NCBI GenBank assembly: GCA_965243095.1 | Contig: OZ251530.1 | Span: forward strand, 3,038,001 to 3,102,000 | Reading direction: 5' to 3' | DNA: 64,000 nucleotides | Source: VXYL01 sp965243095 | Lineage (GTDB): Bacteria > Pseudomonadota > Gammaproteobacteria > Pseudomonadales > Azotimanducaceae | In this document: piece by piece, positions 35,040-45,700 of the stretch | Layout of the letters: the number at the start of each line of letters is the position of its first letter | Numbering within the stretch: position 1 is the first letter of the stretch | Position numbers and translations under genes: made by a program | Notes under the pieces: model-generated | What the model saw: only the letters and a program-made list of their open reading frames with translations | Databases searched by the model: none | Told to the model about the DNA's origin: nothing

Positions 35040-36281
35040 TTAGCCGGCCGACCTGTCGATGGCGGCGTACACGAGGCGCTGCAGTTCGGTTTGGATCCGC
35101 CCGGGCGCGTTTCTGCGCTGCGGCAGGAAGACGCCGACGATGCGTTCGACGGGATCGACCCAGAAGAAGGTGCCGGCGGCGCCGCCCCAGTAGTACGAAC
35201 CGGGGGAGGGTTGGTTCTCCACCGCCTCCGGGCCGAAGATGCCGAAGCCGAGGCCGAACGGGTCGCCGCCCATCGTCACGCCGTCCGGCAGTTGATTGCG
35301 CGCCATCGCCGCCACGGTTTCGGCTTCCAGCAGGCGGGTGCCGGCGAATGCGCCGCCGCCGTCCAGCATCAGGCAGAAGCGCATGTAGTCGCCCACGGTG
35401 GTGACGAGGCCGCCGCCGCCGGAGAGGAAGGTGACGCCGATGAACTCCGGGTCTTCGCGTGGATTGTCCTGCACCGTCACGGTGCCGTCCTCTTCGATGA
35501 TGTGGTCGGTGCCGAACCGATGCAGCACTTCCCGCGGCACGTCGAAGTAGGCGTCGCGGATGCCGAGCGGCGCGAACACGCGCTCGCGCAGGAACGCATC
35601 CAGCGGCTGGCCGCCGACGCGCTCGACCAAGTGCCCCAGCACGTCGGTGGAGAAGCCGTAGTGCCAGCGCGCCCCGGGTTGGAACAGCAGCGGAATGTCC
35701 GCCAGCTTGGCCACCAGTTCGCGGGTGTCGCGCGCCAGATAATCCCACTCGCCGATGAGCCCGGCTTCGCGGTACATCCGATCCACCACCGATTTGCCGT
35801 CGTAGCCGTAGGCGAGGCCGGCGGTCTGCGTGAGCAGGTGGCGGGCGGTGACGGGGCGCTCGGCGGGCACTCGGGTCTCGTTGTCGGCCGCCAACACGGT
35901 CATGTTCTTCCAGCGCGGGAAGAACCGCGCCACCGGCGCGTCCAAATCGAGCTTGCCCTCCTCCACCAGCAGCATCGCCGCCACGCTGGTGACGGGTTTG
36001 GTCATCGAGTAGATGCGCATCAGCGAGTCCAGCCGCGCCGGCGCGCCGGTTTGCACATCCAGAAGGCCCGCGGCGTGGGCGAACACCACCTTGCCGCGCC
36101 GCGCCACCATCGCGGTGATGCCCGGGAACTCGCCCCGCGCCACCACGGCGTCCAGTTCTTCGCGCAACGCCTCCAAGCCGCCGCTGCTCATGCCGACGGA
36201 CTCCGGCGTCGCATGGGGCAGCTCAGTGGCGTTCGCGGTGGCGGCGCTCGCCAAGAGCAACCAAGGCGCTTGTTTGGACAT
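35040..36281 (-). CDS. Beta-lactamase-family serine hydrolase (class C/EstB-like)
   Basis: 413 residues with a short signal-like N-terminus (MSKQAPWLLLASAATANA). The nucleophile motif is S92-MTK95 (S-x-x-K). The second motif reads YGFS where true class C beta-lactamases have Y-x-N. The C-terminal WGGAAGTFFWVDP matches the esterase/penicillin-binding-like group (H/W-x-G). Esterase, carboxypeptidase or transferase activity cannot be separated. An in-frame ATG at 36305 would add 8 residues; neither has a strong ribosome site. It converges on the M50 gene with 10 nt between stops. Confidence 0.8.
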   Translation of the reverse strand: MSKQAPWLLLASAATANATELPHATPESVGMSSGGLEALREELDAVVARGEFPGITAMVARRGKVVFAHAAGLLDVQTGAPARLDSLMRIYSMTKPVTSVAAMLLVEEGKLDLDAPVARFFPRWKNMTVLAADNETRVPAERPVTARHLLTQTAGLAYGYDGKSVVDRMYREAGLIGEWDYLARDTRELVAKLADIPLLFQPGARWHYGFSTDVLGHLVERVGGQPLDAFLRERVFAPLGIRDAYFDVPREVLHRFGTDHIIEEDGTVTVQDNPREDPEFIGVTFLSGGGGLVTTVGDYMRFCLMLDGGGAFAGTRLLEAETVAAMARNQLPDGVTMGGDPFGLGFGIFGPEAVENQPSPGSYYWGGAAGTFFWVDPVERIVGVFLPQRRNAPGRIQTELQRLVYAAIDRSAG

Positions 36282-36301
36282 TCTCACGTCATTCACCTCT
36301 C

Positions 36302-36650
36302 TCATCCCATTGGGTGTGTGTGGCTCGCCAAGAGACGCAAGATCCACAGTGGGCCAGCGGTATGGGCGGGCAAGTTGGCGTTGATGAGGCGCATGAACGC
36401 GCTGGCGGTGGCGGCGTCCAAGTGCCGATCGGCCAACCTGAGTATCCGCTCGCGTTCCTCCTCGCGGCCCTCCGAGCGTCCGACCAGGCGGCCCTCCTGG
36501 CGCCCTTCGTTGAGTTTCTGCTCTTCCCACACTCCTGAAGTGTTTCCGCAAGCATCGTCGGTTTCTCCATCATGTCGGTCAACGACCGCAACCGGTCGCC
36601 GAAGCGTTGGGGCAGCAGGCCGCCGCACCATACCCTAAAGCCGCGCGCAG
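36302..36650 (-). pseudogene. Frameshifted 3' remnant of an Rpn-family recombination-promoting nuclease
   Basis: The minus strand encodes a tail typical of Rpn (PD-(D/E)xK, YhgA-like) proteins in two frames. One frame gives LLPQRFGDRLRSL and MMEKPTMLAETLQE. The other gives WEEQKLNEGRQEGRLVG, then SEGREEERERILRL and a closing helix. They join at about 36533 if one base is restored, giving TLQE-WEEQ. The nuclease core expected upstream is absent, since the giant repeat gene ends at 36690. This is a decayed fragment and not a working gene. It also accounts for most of the 408 bp between 36282 and 36689. Confidence 0.6.
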
Positions 36651-36681
36651 AGTTTTGCGTAGCAAACTCCAACGCGCCCGA

Positions 36682-36703
36682 AAGGACGGCTAAAAGCGTC
36701 CTT
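36682..36703. terminator. Stem-loop across the stop of the giant repeat gene
   Basis: AAGGACG (36682-36688) pairs with CGTCCTT (36697-36703) around an 8-base loop that contains the stop codon (36690-36692 on the minus strand). No clear U-tract follows in the minus direction, so intrinsic termination is doubtful; it could instead stabilise the 3' end. Confidence 0.3.
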
Positions 36704-39700
36704 CCGCGCCGATGAGCAGGCGGTGTTCGGTGCCGCGGGCGTCCTGCACCCGCTCGCCGGAGACGTTGACGCGCACCGGCGCGCCGTGGCGGGCTTTGGT
36801 CTCGTAGGAGAAGCCTAGGCGCGCGCGTTTGCCGTTTGCGCCGCCGACATCGGTTTCGGCGAACGGGGTGACGGTGCCGGCGCGGCCGCGCAGGCCCATG
36901 CCGTACTCCACGCGGGCGTTGGCGCGCCATTCGTCGTAGGCGGCGCTGCCGGCGTTGTGCCGCTGCGCGGCGCGGGCGGCGTAGTCGCGTTGGAAGAACG
37001 CGTCCGTGGCTTCGGTGGCGCCGCCCCAGCGTGGCGATACGGAAAGGCGCAGGCCGCGTCCGTCGTTGCCGCGCGGGGAAACCACCAAGGTGGCGCTGGC
37101 GCCGGTTTCGGAGTAGCCCTCGGCTTCGTGCATCGCCAACGTGCGGGCTTTGGCCTCGAAACTCACCGTTGGGCCTTGGTAGCGGACGCCGGCGGCCACT
37201 TCGGCGCCGGTGCCGCTCTGCTCGTCGCCGCCGTCGAAGCGCGCCGCCACTTCCACGAACGGCGTGAAGGAACCGCCGCCGCCGCCACCGGCGAGGCGTA
37301 CGCCGCCCACCACCGGCGCGTTGTCGGCGGCGTACGACAGCTCGACGCCGAGGCGCACTCTTTGCACCGCGACGGCAAGGTCGTCGATGGCTTTGGCGCC
37401 GCTGCCGGTTTCCAAAGAAAGAGTGCCGGCGTCCGCCCGCACGGCGATGTCGAAGCCGCCCGGTTCGCCGAGGACGCCGCGGGCGCCCACCAAGCCCATG
37501 CGCATGGTGAGATCCGTTGGCGTGGCGTCGTACTGTGCGCCGTCGCGGCGCATGGAGGCTTCGCCGGTGCCGAAGCCGGCGACCACCCACGCCTTGGCCT
37601 TGTCCGAAAACGACCAGCCCACATACGGGTGGAAGGTGGTCAGCGAGGTTTCGAGGTTGCCTTTGCCGGCGGTGTCCACGTCGTTGTATTCGTAGCTGGC
37701 GTCGGCGCTGAGGCGGCCCACCGCGCCGCCGGCCACCCAGCCCGGCCCGCGTCCGTCCATGCCGATGTACATGGCCGAGAGGCTGCCGTCGAAGGCGTTG
37801 TCGCCCGGTTCGCCGGCGAACGAGGAGAAGTCGCCGCCGCCCCACAGCGACCACGCGCCGCTGCGCCCGCGGGTGCCGAGCAGCGGCATCTCGAAGGCGG
37901 TGCCGCGCCACATTTGCTCGTTGCGGGGCCCGAAACCACCACCCAGCGGCGCGTTCGCGCTGTGGAAGTCGCCATGATGCGCCGGAATGGGTGCGCCAGC
38001 GGCAAAATCGCCGGGCCAAACGTCGAGATCGTGGCCCGGTGCGGCGGGCGCGGCAGCGTGACTGACGTTGCCGCGCGGCCAGACGCTAGGCGATTGCTCC
38101 CAACCCTGCGGATCGAACCGCCGTCCACCCACCAACAGCGACATGCGGCGTTGCCCCGGGCCTAGCTCCAAACGGCTGCCGATGGTGTGCGCGGCGCTGG
38201 CGAACATGCCGCGGCCCATCGCCGCGAGCGTCTGTTTCAGCACCGCGATCTCCGCCGGCGAGGCGGTCACCACCACCGGGATGTTCAATACGATCTCCGC
38301 GGTGGCTTGCGCCGTGATGGTGACGACGGCGTTGCCCTCCGCCACTGGCGTGATCGTCAGCCGATGCCCCGAGACCCGCGCCACCGCCACGTTGGCATCG
38401 CTGGTTGTGGGCGCGTTGTAGAGGCCGGTGTAGTCGAGCACGGTCGTCAAGTTGATCTGCGCCGGGGCGCCGCCGACCGTGAGGGCGATCGCGTTCAGTT
38501 CCAGCGTCACGCTGGTGTCCACCTTGTGTCCGGCTTGATCGGCAAGCGCGATGGCGCGTTGCACCGGGTTGCCGGCCAAGTCCGCCACCGCGCCGGTGAG
38601 GGCGTCGCCTTCCACGGATACGCCGTCGGCGTCGATGTCGCCGTAGGCGACCGTGTAGCGGAAGGCGAGGGTGCGTTCGTCCTCGTTGCGGCGCACGAAA
38701 GCGGCGGCGCGTGCGGCGCTGCCGACAGTGAGCGTCAGCCGCAAGCCGGTGGCCGTGGGCTCGCCCACGGTTTCGCTGAAGGTGACCGCCACGGTGATGT
38801 TCTCGCCGGCGCCGTAGGTGTCGCCGTTGGCCGGACTGGAGGTGATGGCCACCGTGGCGGTGGCGCGCACGCCGTCCACCTTGTGTTTGGTTTGCGGGCC
38901 CAGCGGCGGCAGCCCTCGCGTCGCTGGATTGCCGACGTGGTCGGTGATGTCGCCGCCGCGCAGGGCATCGGCGGCCACGCCCACGCCGTCCTCGTCCAAG
39001 TCTCCTTCCTGCACGGCGTAGCGGAACGTCAAGGTGTTGGTGCCGCCGCCCTCGGCGAGCGCGGCCTCGCGGGTGGCGGTGCCGATGCGCAGCGCGAGGA
39101 CGACATCGCCCGTCGTCTGCACCTCGTCGTCGAAAACAACCTTCACTTCCACCAGCTCGCCAATGCCGTAGGCGTCGCCGCTGGCCGGGTTGGAGGTGAT
39201 TTCGGGGGTCGCGGTCACGGCCGGCGCCACGCCGTCCACCTTGTGCGCTGCGTCCGCATGCACGGACGCGAAGTCCCGCCCGGCCGGGTTGCCGCCATCG
39301 TCGCGGATCGCGCCACCGCTCAACACGCCCGGGCCGGGGCCGATGCTGATGCCGTCGCGATCCTCATCGCCCGCCTGCACGGTGTAGGTGAACAGCAGCA
39401 TCGTGGTGCCGCTGCCGCTGGCGTAAGGCGCTTGCCGGGTGTTCGCGCCGATGGAGAGCGCCAGCGACGGTTGTTCGGAGACGTGTACGACCTCGCTGAA
39501 CGCGATTCCCATGCGGATCGTTTCGCCTATGCCGTAGAAGTCGCCGCGCTCCGGGGCGGATTCGAAGGTTGGGCGGCCGGTCACGACCGGCGGATCGATG
39601 TCCGTGCCGGAGTTGACGGTGTGCCCCGCCTGCGCCGGCAGGGCCGGCACGCGGCGTTCGGGTTCGCCCCAGGTGTTGCCGGCGCTGTCGCGGATGACGC

Positions 39701-42700
39701 CGGAGCGCAGCGCGTTGGCGTTGACGGCGATGCCGTCCCGATCGAAATCGCCGGTGCGCACGATGTAGCGGAACCGCAGGTTGGGCGAACCGCTGCCTTC
39801 CACGAAGCGCGCCGGCACGGTGGCGCGGCCCATGTCGATGAGCAGCACCGGTTCGGCCCCGTCGGCGTCCGCTTCCACCCAAACCGGCTCGTTGAACAAC
39901 ACGCGCAATTGGATGACTTCGCCCAGCCCGTACACGTCCAAGCCGCCTTGCGGCGCCGAGTCGATCGCCACGCCCAAGGCGCCGGGGCGCACGGCGTCCA
40001 CCTTGTGGGACGGGTCGGCCGGCAGGGGGTCGAAGTCGGCAATCGCCGCGTTGCCCAAGTCGTCCACGATCCGCCCGGTCAACGCGGAGGGCCCGATGCT
40101 GATGCCCTCGGCGGCGACGTCGCCGGCCTGCACCGTGTAGCGGAAGGTCAGACGGGTGGAACCGCTGCCGGAGTACAACGCGGCGTTGCGCAACGCGGGG
40201 CCTACTTGCAGTCGTATGGCGGCGGATCCCTCAGGCACCCACACCGTCTTCGTGAACCACGCTTGCACCACCACGATCTCACCGATCCCGTAGGCGCTCT
40301 GGCTGGATCCGCGCCCGGTTTGGAGCGTCCATCCCGCGGGCGCGGAAGTGATGCGCACGGTGTCCACATAGGGCGCATCGTTGTTGGCGCCGGCGTTCAC
40401 CTTGTGGGCGATTTGGTTCTCCAAGGCCGGTAGCCGCCGCTCGGCAACACCCCAGTCGTTGCCGGCGACGTCTTCGATGACGCCGCCCACCAAGGCGTCC
40501 GGGCCGATGCTCAGGCCGTCTTGATCGACATCCCCGCGTTGCACTTGGTAGCGGAACTGCAAGGTGGTCGAGCCGCTGCCGCCGGCATACCGCGCCGGGC
40601 GCGACGCCGTGCCGATGGCAAGGGTGAGCACCGGTTCGCCGGTCACATGGACGACCTCGTTGAACTCGACAGCCACGGTGATCACCTCGCGGGGCTGGTA
40701 ACCCCCTTCGCCCGCTGTCGAAGTGATTCTCGGCGGGCCTGCGGCGGCTGGGCGAAGAGCGTCCACTTGCTGGGAGAGGCTTGGCGGGATGGCGTTGAAA
40801 GCTCTCGCCGCGGCGTTGCCGCTGAAGTCCTCAATGGTGCCGCCGACCAGGGCGTTGGAAGCCACCGAGATGCCGTCGTCGTCGAAATCCCCGGGTTGCA
40901 CTCGGTAGCGGAACACCAAAAGGGTGGTGCCGCTGCCGTTGGCGTAGGCGGCGCGGCGGTTGTTCGCGCCGATTGCGAGCAAGAGCGCCGGTTGCCCCGC
41001 CACCTGCACCCGCTCGCTGAACAACATCCGCAGCTCAATCAACGCGTTCAACCCGTAGGTGTTGTTGCCGCGTCCCCGCGGTGCGGAATCGATCCACACG
41101 TCGTCCACGGTTGGCGCGGTTTGGTCGACGTTGGGGTTCACCTTGCGCCGGCGATCTTGCGGCAGGCCGTGGAACGTCAGCGTGGCGGCGTTGCCGGCGC
41201 GGTCTTGGAGCGTACCCCCGGCGAGCGCCCCGGGCCCGATGCTGATGCCGTCGCGGTCGACGTCGTTGGGCTGCACCAAATAGCGGAACGTCAGCGTTGC
41301 CGTGCCGTCCCCGGTGAGGTAGATGGCCGAGCGCGACTCCGCGCCGATGGAGAGGCGGATCGCCGGGGTGCCGGCGACGATGAACACGGTCTCGCTGAAC
41401 GTCACCTGCACATCGATGTTGTCGTTCAAGCCGTAGGCGTCTTGGCCCGGCCGGGGCTGGTTGGAGAACCGCACGTTGGTGACCACCGGCGGCAGATTGT
41501 CGCTGGCGCCGTCGACGCGGTGCCCGGCGTCGCTGGCGAGGGCGAGGAGGCGGCGGTCGCTCCAGGCGTTGCCCACGGCATCTTGGATGGCGCCGCCGCT
41601 GAGCGCGTCCGGGGCGATGCTGACGCCATCGTCGTCGCCATCGCCGGACTGCACAACATATTGAAATTCCATGACGTTGTCTTGCGAGGTCACTCGCGTG
41701 AAGAGCGCGTCCTTGGTGGTGTTGCCGATGTTCAGGCGCAGCGTCGGCTGGCCGCTGACGAAAATCCGCTCGCCGAACTCCACCCGCACGGTGATCTCTT
41801 CGCCAACCCCGTAGCTGCCCGTGCGTGGACTCGAAGCGAACCAAGGAGCGCTGGTGGGTCGCGGCGCCACCCCGTCCACCTTGTGCGAGCGGTTGGCGGA
41901 CAAGGCGCCGTGGGCGCGAATGGCTTCGTTGGCGGCGGTGGAGTAGTCCACGATCGCGCCGCCGGTGAGGGCGTTGGCGGGGATGCTGACGCCATCGTCG
42001 TCGCAGTCGCCGGCTACGGTGGTGTAGCGGAAGGTCAGGGTGTCGGAGGCGTCGTCCTCGGGCGCGAGGCGGGCGGAGCGCGAGACGGTTTGCCCGCGGC
42101 AGCCCAATTCGAGCTGCAACACGGGGCGCTCCAGTTCCACCTGTTGGCCGCCGACCACGCCCACTTCGAGCACGTTCGCGGCTTCGCTGAAGATCACCTG
42201 CACCTCGATGGTCTCGCCGGTGGCGTAGGTGTCGCCCACTTGCGGCGTGGAGGTGATGCGGAGGAAGTCGACCCTTGGCGGCTGCTCGTCCGTCTCGTCG
42301 TTGCCGGCGTCCACTTTGTGTCCGCTCTGTGCCAGCAGCGGCGCCAGCCGCCGCCCATCGGCGTCGATCTGGTTGCCGGCGCCGTCCGCAATCGTGCCGT
42401 CGATGAGCGCGTTGGCGCCAATGTCGATGCCGTCGTCGTCGAAGTCGCCGGACTGCACGACGTAGCGGAACCGCAGCGTCGTCGAGCCGCTGCCGCTCCG
42501 GTAGGCCGCGGCCGGCGTGCGCCGGCCGATGGCCAGGCGCAGACGCGGGACGGCATCCACCCACACCGGCTCGTTGAAGACCACATGCACTTCGATGGCG
42601 TCGCCGGCTGCGTAGGTCTCATCCTCGCCGGGATCCGAGGCTATGGTTAGCCGGGCGGTGCCCGGCGGCACGGCGTCCACGCGGTGCCCGGCGGCGTTTT

Positions 42701-45700
42701 CGATGGCGACGAGCCGCGGGTTGTCTCGGAGGGCGTCGGCGCGGATGCTGATGCCGTCGGCGTCCTCGTCGCCTGGTTGCACGGTGTAGATGTAGGTGAG
42801 CTGCGACGGGCGGCGGCTTTCGAGGGTCGCCTGCCGATCCAAGTTGCCGATGGTGAGGACGAGGTTGCCTTCCATGTCGTCGCTGGCGCGCAGCAGATCA
42901 ACGCGTACGCGGATTTCGTCGCCGGCGGCGTAGGTGTTGTCGTCGCCCGGGTCGGAGACGATGCTCGCCGTCGCGCCGGCGGCGTTCCCGTCCACGCGGT
43001 GGTCCGGCTGCGGGGGCAGGACGAGCCGGCGCAGATCGGCGGAGTTGTCGACGCGGTCCGTGATCGCGCCGCCGGCAAGGGCGCCGAGCGGGATGTGAAC
43101 GCCGTCGCGGTCTTCGTCGCTGGCCTGCACGGTGTACTCGAACGCGATTTGGTGATCGGCGGCGCAACTCTGGGCGGCCTCGGCGGCCTCGGCGTGGCGG
43201 GTGTTGTCGCCGATGCGGATGCCCAGCGTCAGATTCGGCGCGTGGACAAAGGAAATCGGCTCGGTGAACGTCACGCACGCGGCAATGGCCTCGCCGCGCT
43301 TGTAGACGTTGTCAAGGCCGGCATTCGAGATCAGCTCGACCATCTCCACCCGCGGCGCGACGCCGTCGGCTCTGCAGCAGGTGTTCCATACGGTTCGATA
43401 CGTCGTGTCGGCGTCGTTGCCGGCGGCGTCTTGCAGCGTTCCGCCATTGCGTCGCAAGGTACTTCCCGGGACAATGATCCCGCCATTGTCGATCGCGTCC
43501 ATGCCGTAGCGGAACGTGAGACGCTCCGTGCCGCTGCCGCCGTGGTAGGACGCCGTTCGCGGCTGACCGCCAATTTCGATGGTCACGGTGGGGTCGCCCG
43601 TGACGAAAACGGGCTCGTCGAACACGACGACCACGGGAATCTCGTCGCCGTAGGCGAAGAACTTGCTATTCTCCACAAGCACGGTGGGGCCATCCTCCAC
43701 AAGCACCTGCTCGATGGTCGGTGGAGCGGTGTCGGCGCCACCGTCCACTTGGTGGCTGGCGTCGTCCGCCAAGGCCGCATGCGTCAAAACGGCGTTGTTG
43801 CCCACCGCGTCGCGCAAGGTTCCGCCGTTGAGCGAGAGGGCGTCTCTACGCACGGAGACGCCGTTGGTGTCCATCTCGCCCGGCAAGACGGTGTAAGCGA
43901 AGCTCAGCGTAGCAGTGTCGCTGCCCCCCTGATAACGCATCGTGCGGTCGTTTGCGCCCACAACCAGCGTGAGGGTGGGCTGGCCGTCGACGCGCACCGC
44001 CTCGCCGAACGACAAGGTCGCGCGGATGATCTCACCTGCCTCGTAGGCTGTGCCGTTGCGAGGCGTGCTTGCGATGGTGGGAGATCCCGTGGTTGCGGGC
44101 GGCGTCGCGTCCACGCGGTGGGCTGGCTGATCGGGCAGTTGCGGCAAGGCGGAATTGGCGGCGTTGCCGGAGCGGTCTTCAATGGCGCCGCCAAGCGTGG
44201 CGCCCGCCTCGACGCTGATGCCATCCGCATCCGAATCGCCGTTCTGGATGTTGTAGTGAAAGAGCAGCCGCGTGGCTTCCACCGCGGCGGAGGCGGTCGC
44301 GTTGCGCGTAACGGCGCCGACGCGGATCGGGATGGTTGGCGCCCCGCTGACCTGCACCGGCTCGTCGAACGTGACCGCGAGGGTGATGCGTTCCCCGGAG
44401 AGGTAGGTGTGGCTATTCTCCGGCCTTGACGCGATGACGACGCTGCGGGCGTTGGGCGCATCGGCGTCGCTGCCGCCAGCGACATCGTGTTCGGCGCGCA
44501 CTGCGTTGAAGGCGCGATCCGCTAGATTGCCCGTTTGGTCGCGCAGGGTGCCGCCTTCCAGCGTGTCGGGCCCGGCCGGAATCTCGATGCCGTCGTTGTC
44601 AACATCGCCGGCGCGCACGGTGTAGGTGAAGACGAGGACGCCGCTGGTCGCCCGCTGCAGGGCCATGCGCCGGTTCGGCGGATTGCCGATGGCGAGTTCC
44701 AGCGTTGGTGCGCCGCTCACGGTCAGGTCGGGGTCCTCGAACGCGACCTGGACGGTGATGCTCTCACCCGCTTGGTAGGTTGCGCCATCGCTTGGCGTGG
44801 AGGTGAAAGCCACGCTGCGGACGAACGGCGCGATGGCGGCCACACGATGCGCGGGAAACGCGCCCGGGCTGGGGAAGAAGAGCTGGGCGGCGTTGCCGGC
44901 GCGGTCCTCGATGGTTGCCCCGTTCAAGGCCAGCGCGTTGGCGGGGATGGCGACGCCGTTGTCGTCCTCCTCGCCTGGCTGCACACGGTAGCGAAAGCGC
45001 AGTTCCGCCCGGCCGTTGCCGCCGTCCGCCAATGCGGCCGTGCGGTCCGCCGTGCCGACCCGCAACGCGAGGGTGGGGTTGCCGGAAACATGCACCGGCT
45101 CGTCAAAGGTGACGGTGATTTCGATGAACTCGCCGGCGGCGTAGTTGCCCGGCGCGGACGTTATCGCCACGCCATCCACCACCACCGCCGGCGGATCGAC
45201 GTCCATGCCGCCGTCCACCGTGTGCGCGGGATCCGCCGCCAAGCCATCGAAACGGCGGTTGGCGGGATTGCCGGCCAAGTCGGTGATGGTGCCGCCGACG
45301 AAGGAGAGCTGGCTGCCCCCGGCATCAGTGCCGGGGCCAATGTTGATGCCGTCGTCGTCGCGGTCGTCGGCGCGCACGAGGTAGCGGAAGCGCAGGTCGT
45401 GGGTGCCGGAGCCGCCGCGGAACGCCGCGCGGCGGGAGTTCTCGCCGATGGTGAGGATGATCGTCGGATCGCCGAGCACGCTGACGATTTCGTTGAAGGA
45501 GATTTCGATTTCGATGGCTTCGCCAAAGCCGTAGGTTTGGTCGGCCCCGGCATCGGAGACGATATGCACGCGATGGAAGCCGCGGTTGTCGCGCGCCACC
45601 GCCGGCGCCACGCCGTCCACCCGGTGATTGGCGTCGCTGGCAATGGCGTTGAAGGCGCGCGTGGCGTCGGTGCCGCCGGCGGATTGAATCACGCCGCCGA

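Noticed and set aside
36648..36670. Inverted AGTTTTGC/AGCAAACT near the Rpn remnant
   Set aside because: Imperfect and not placed like an attachment site or terminator.
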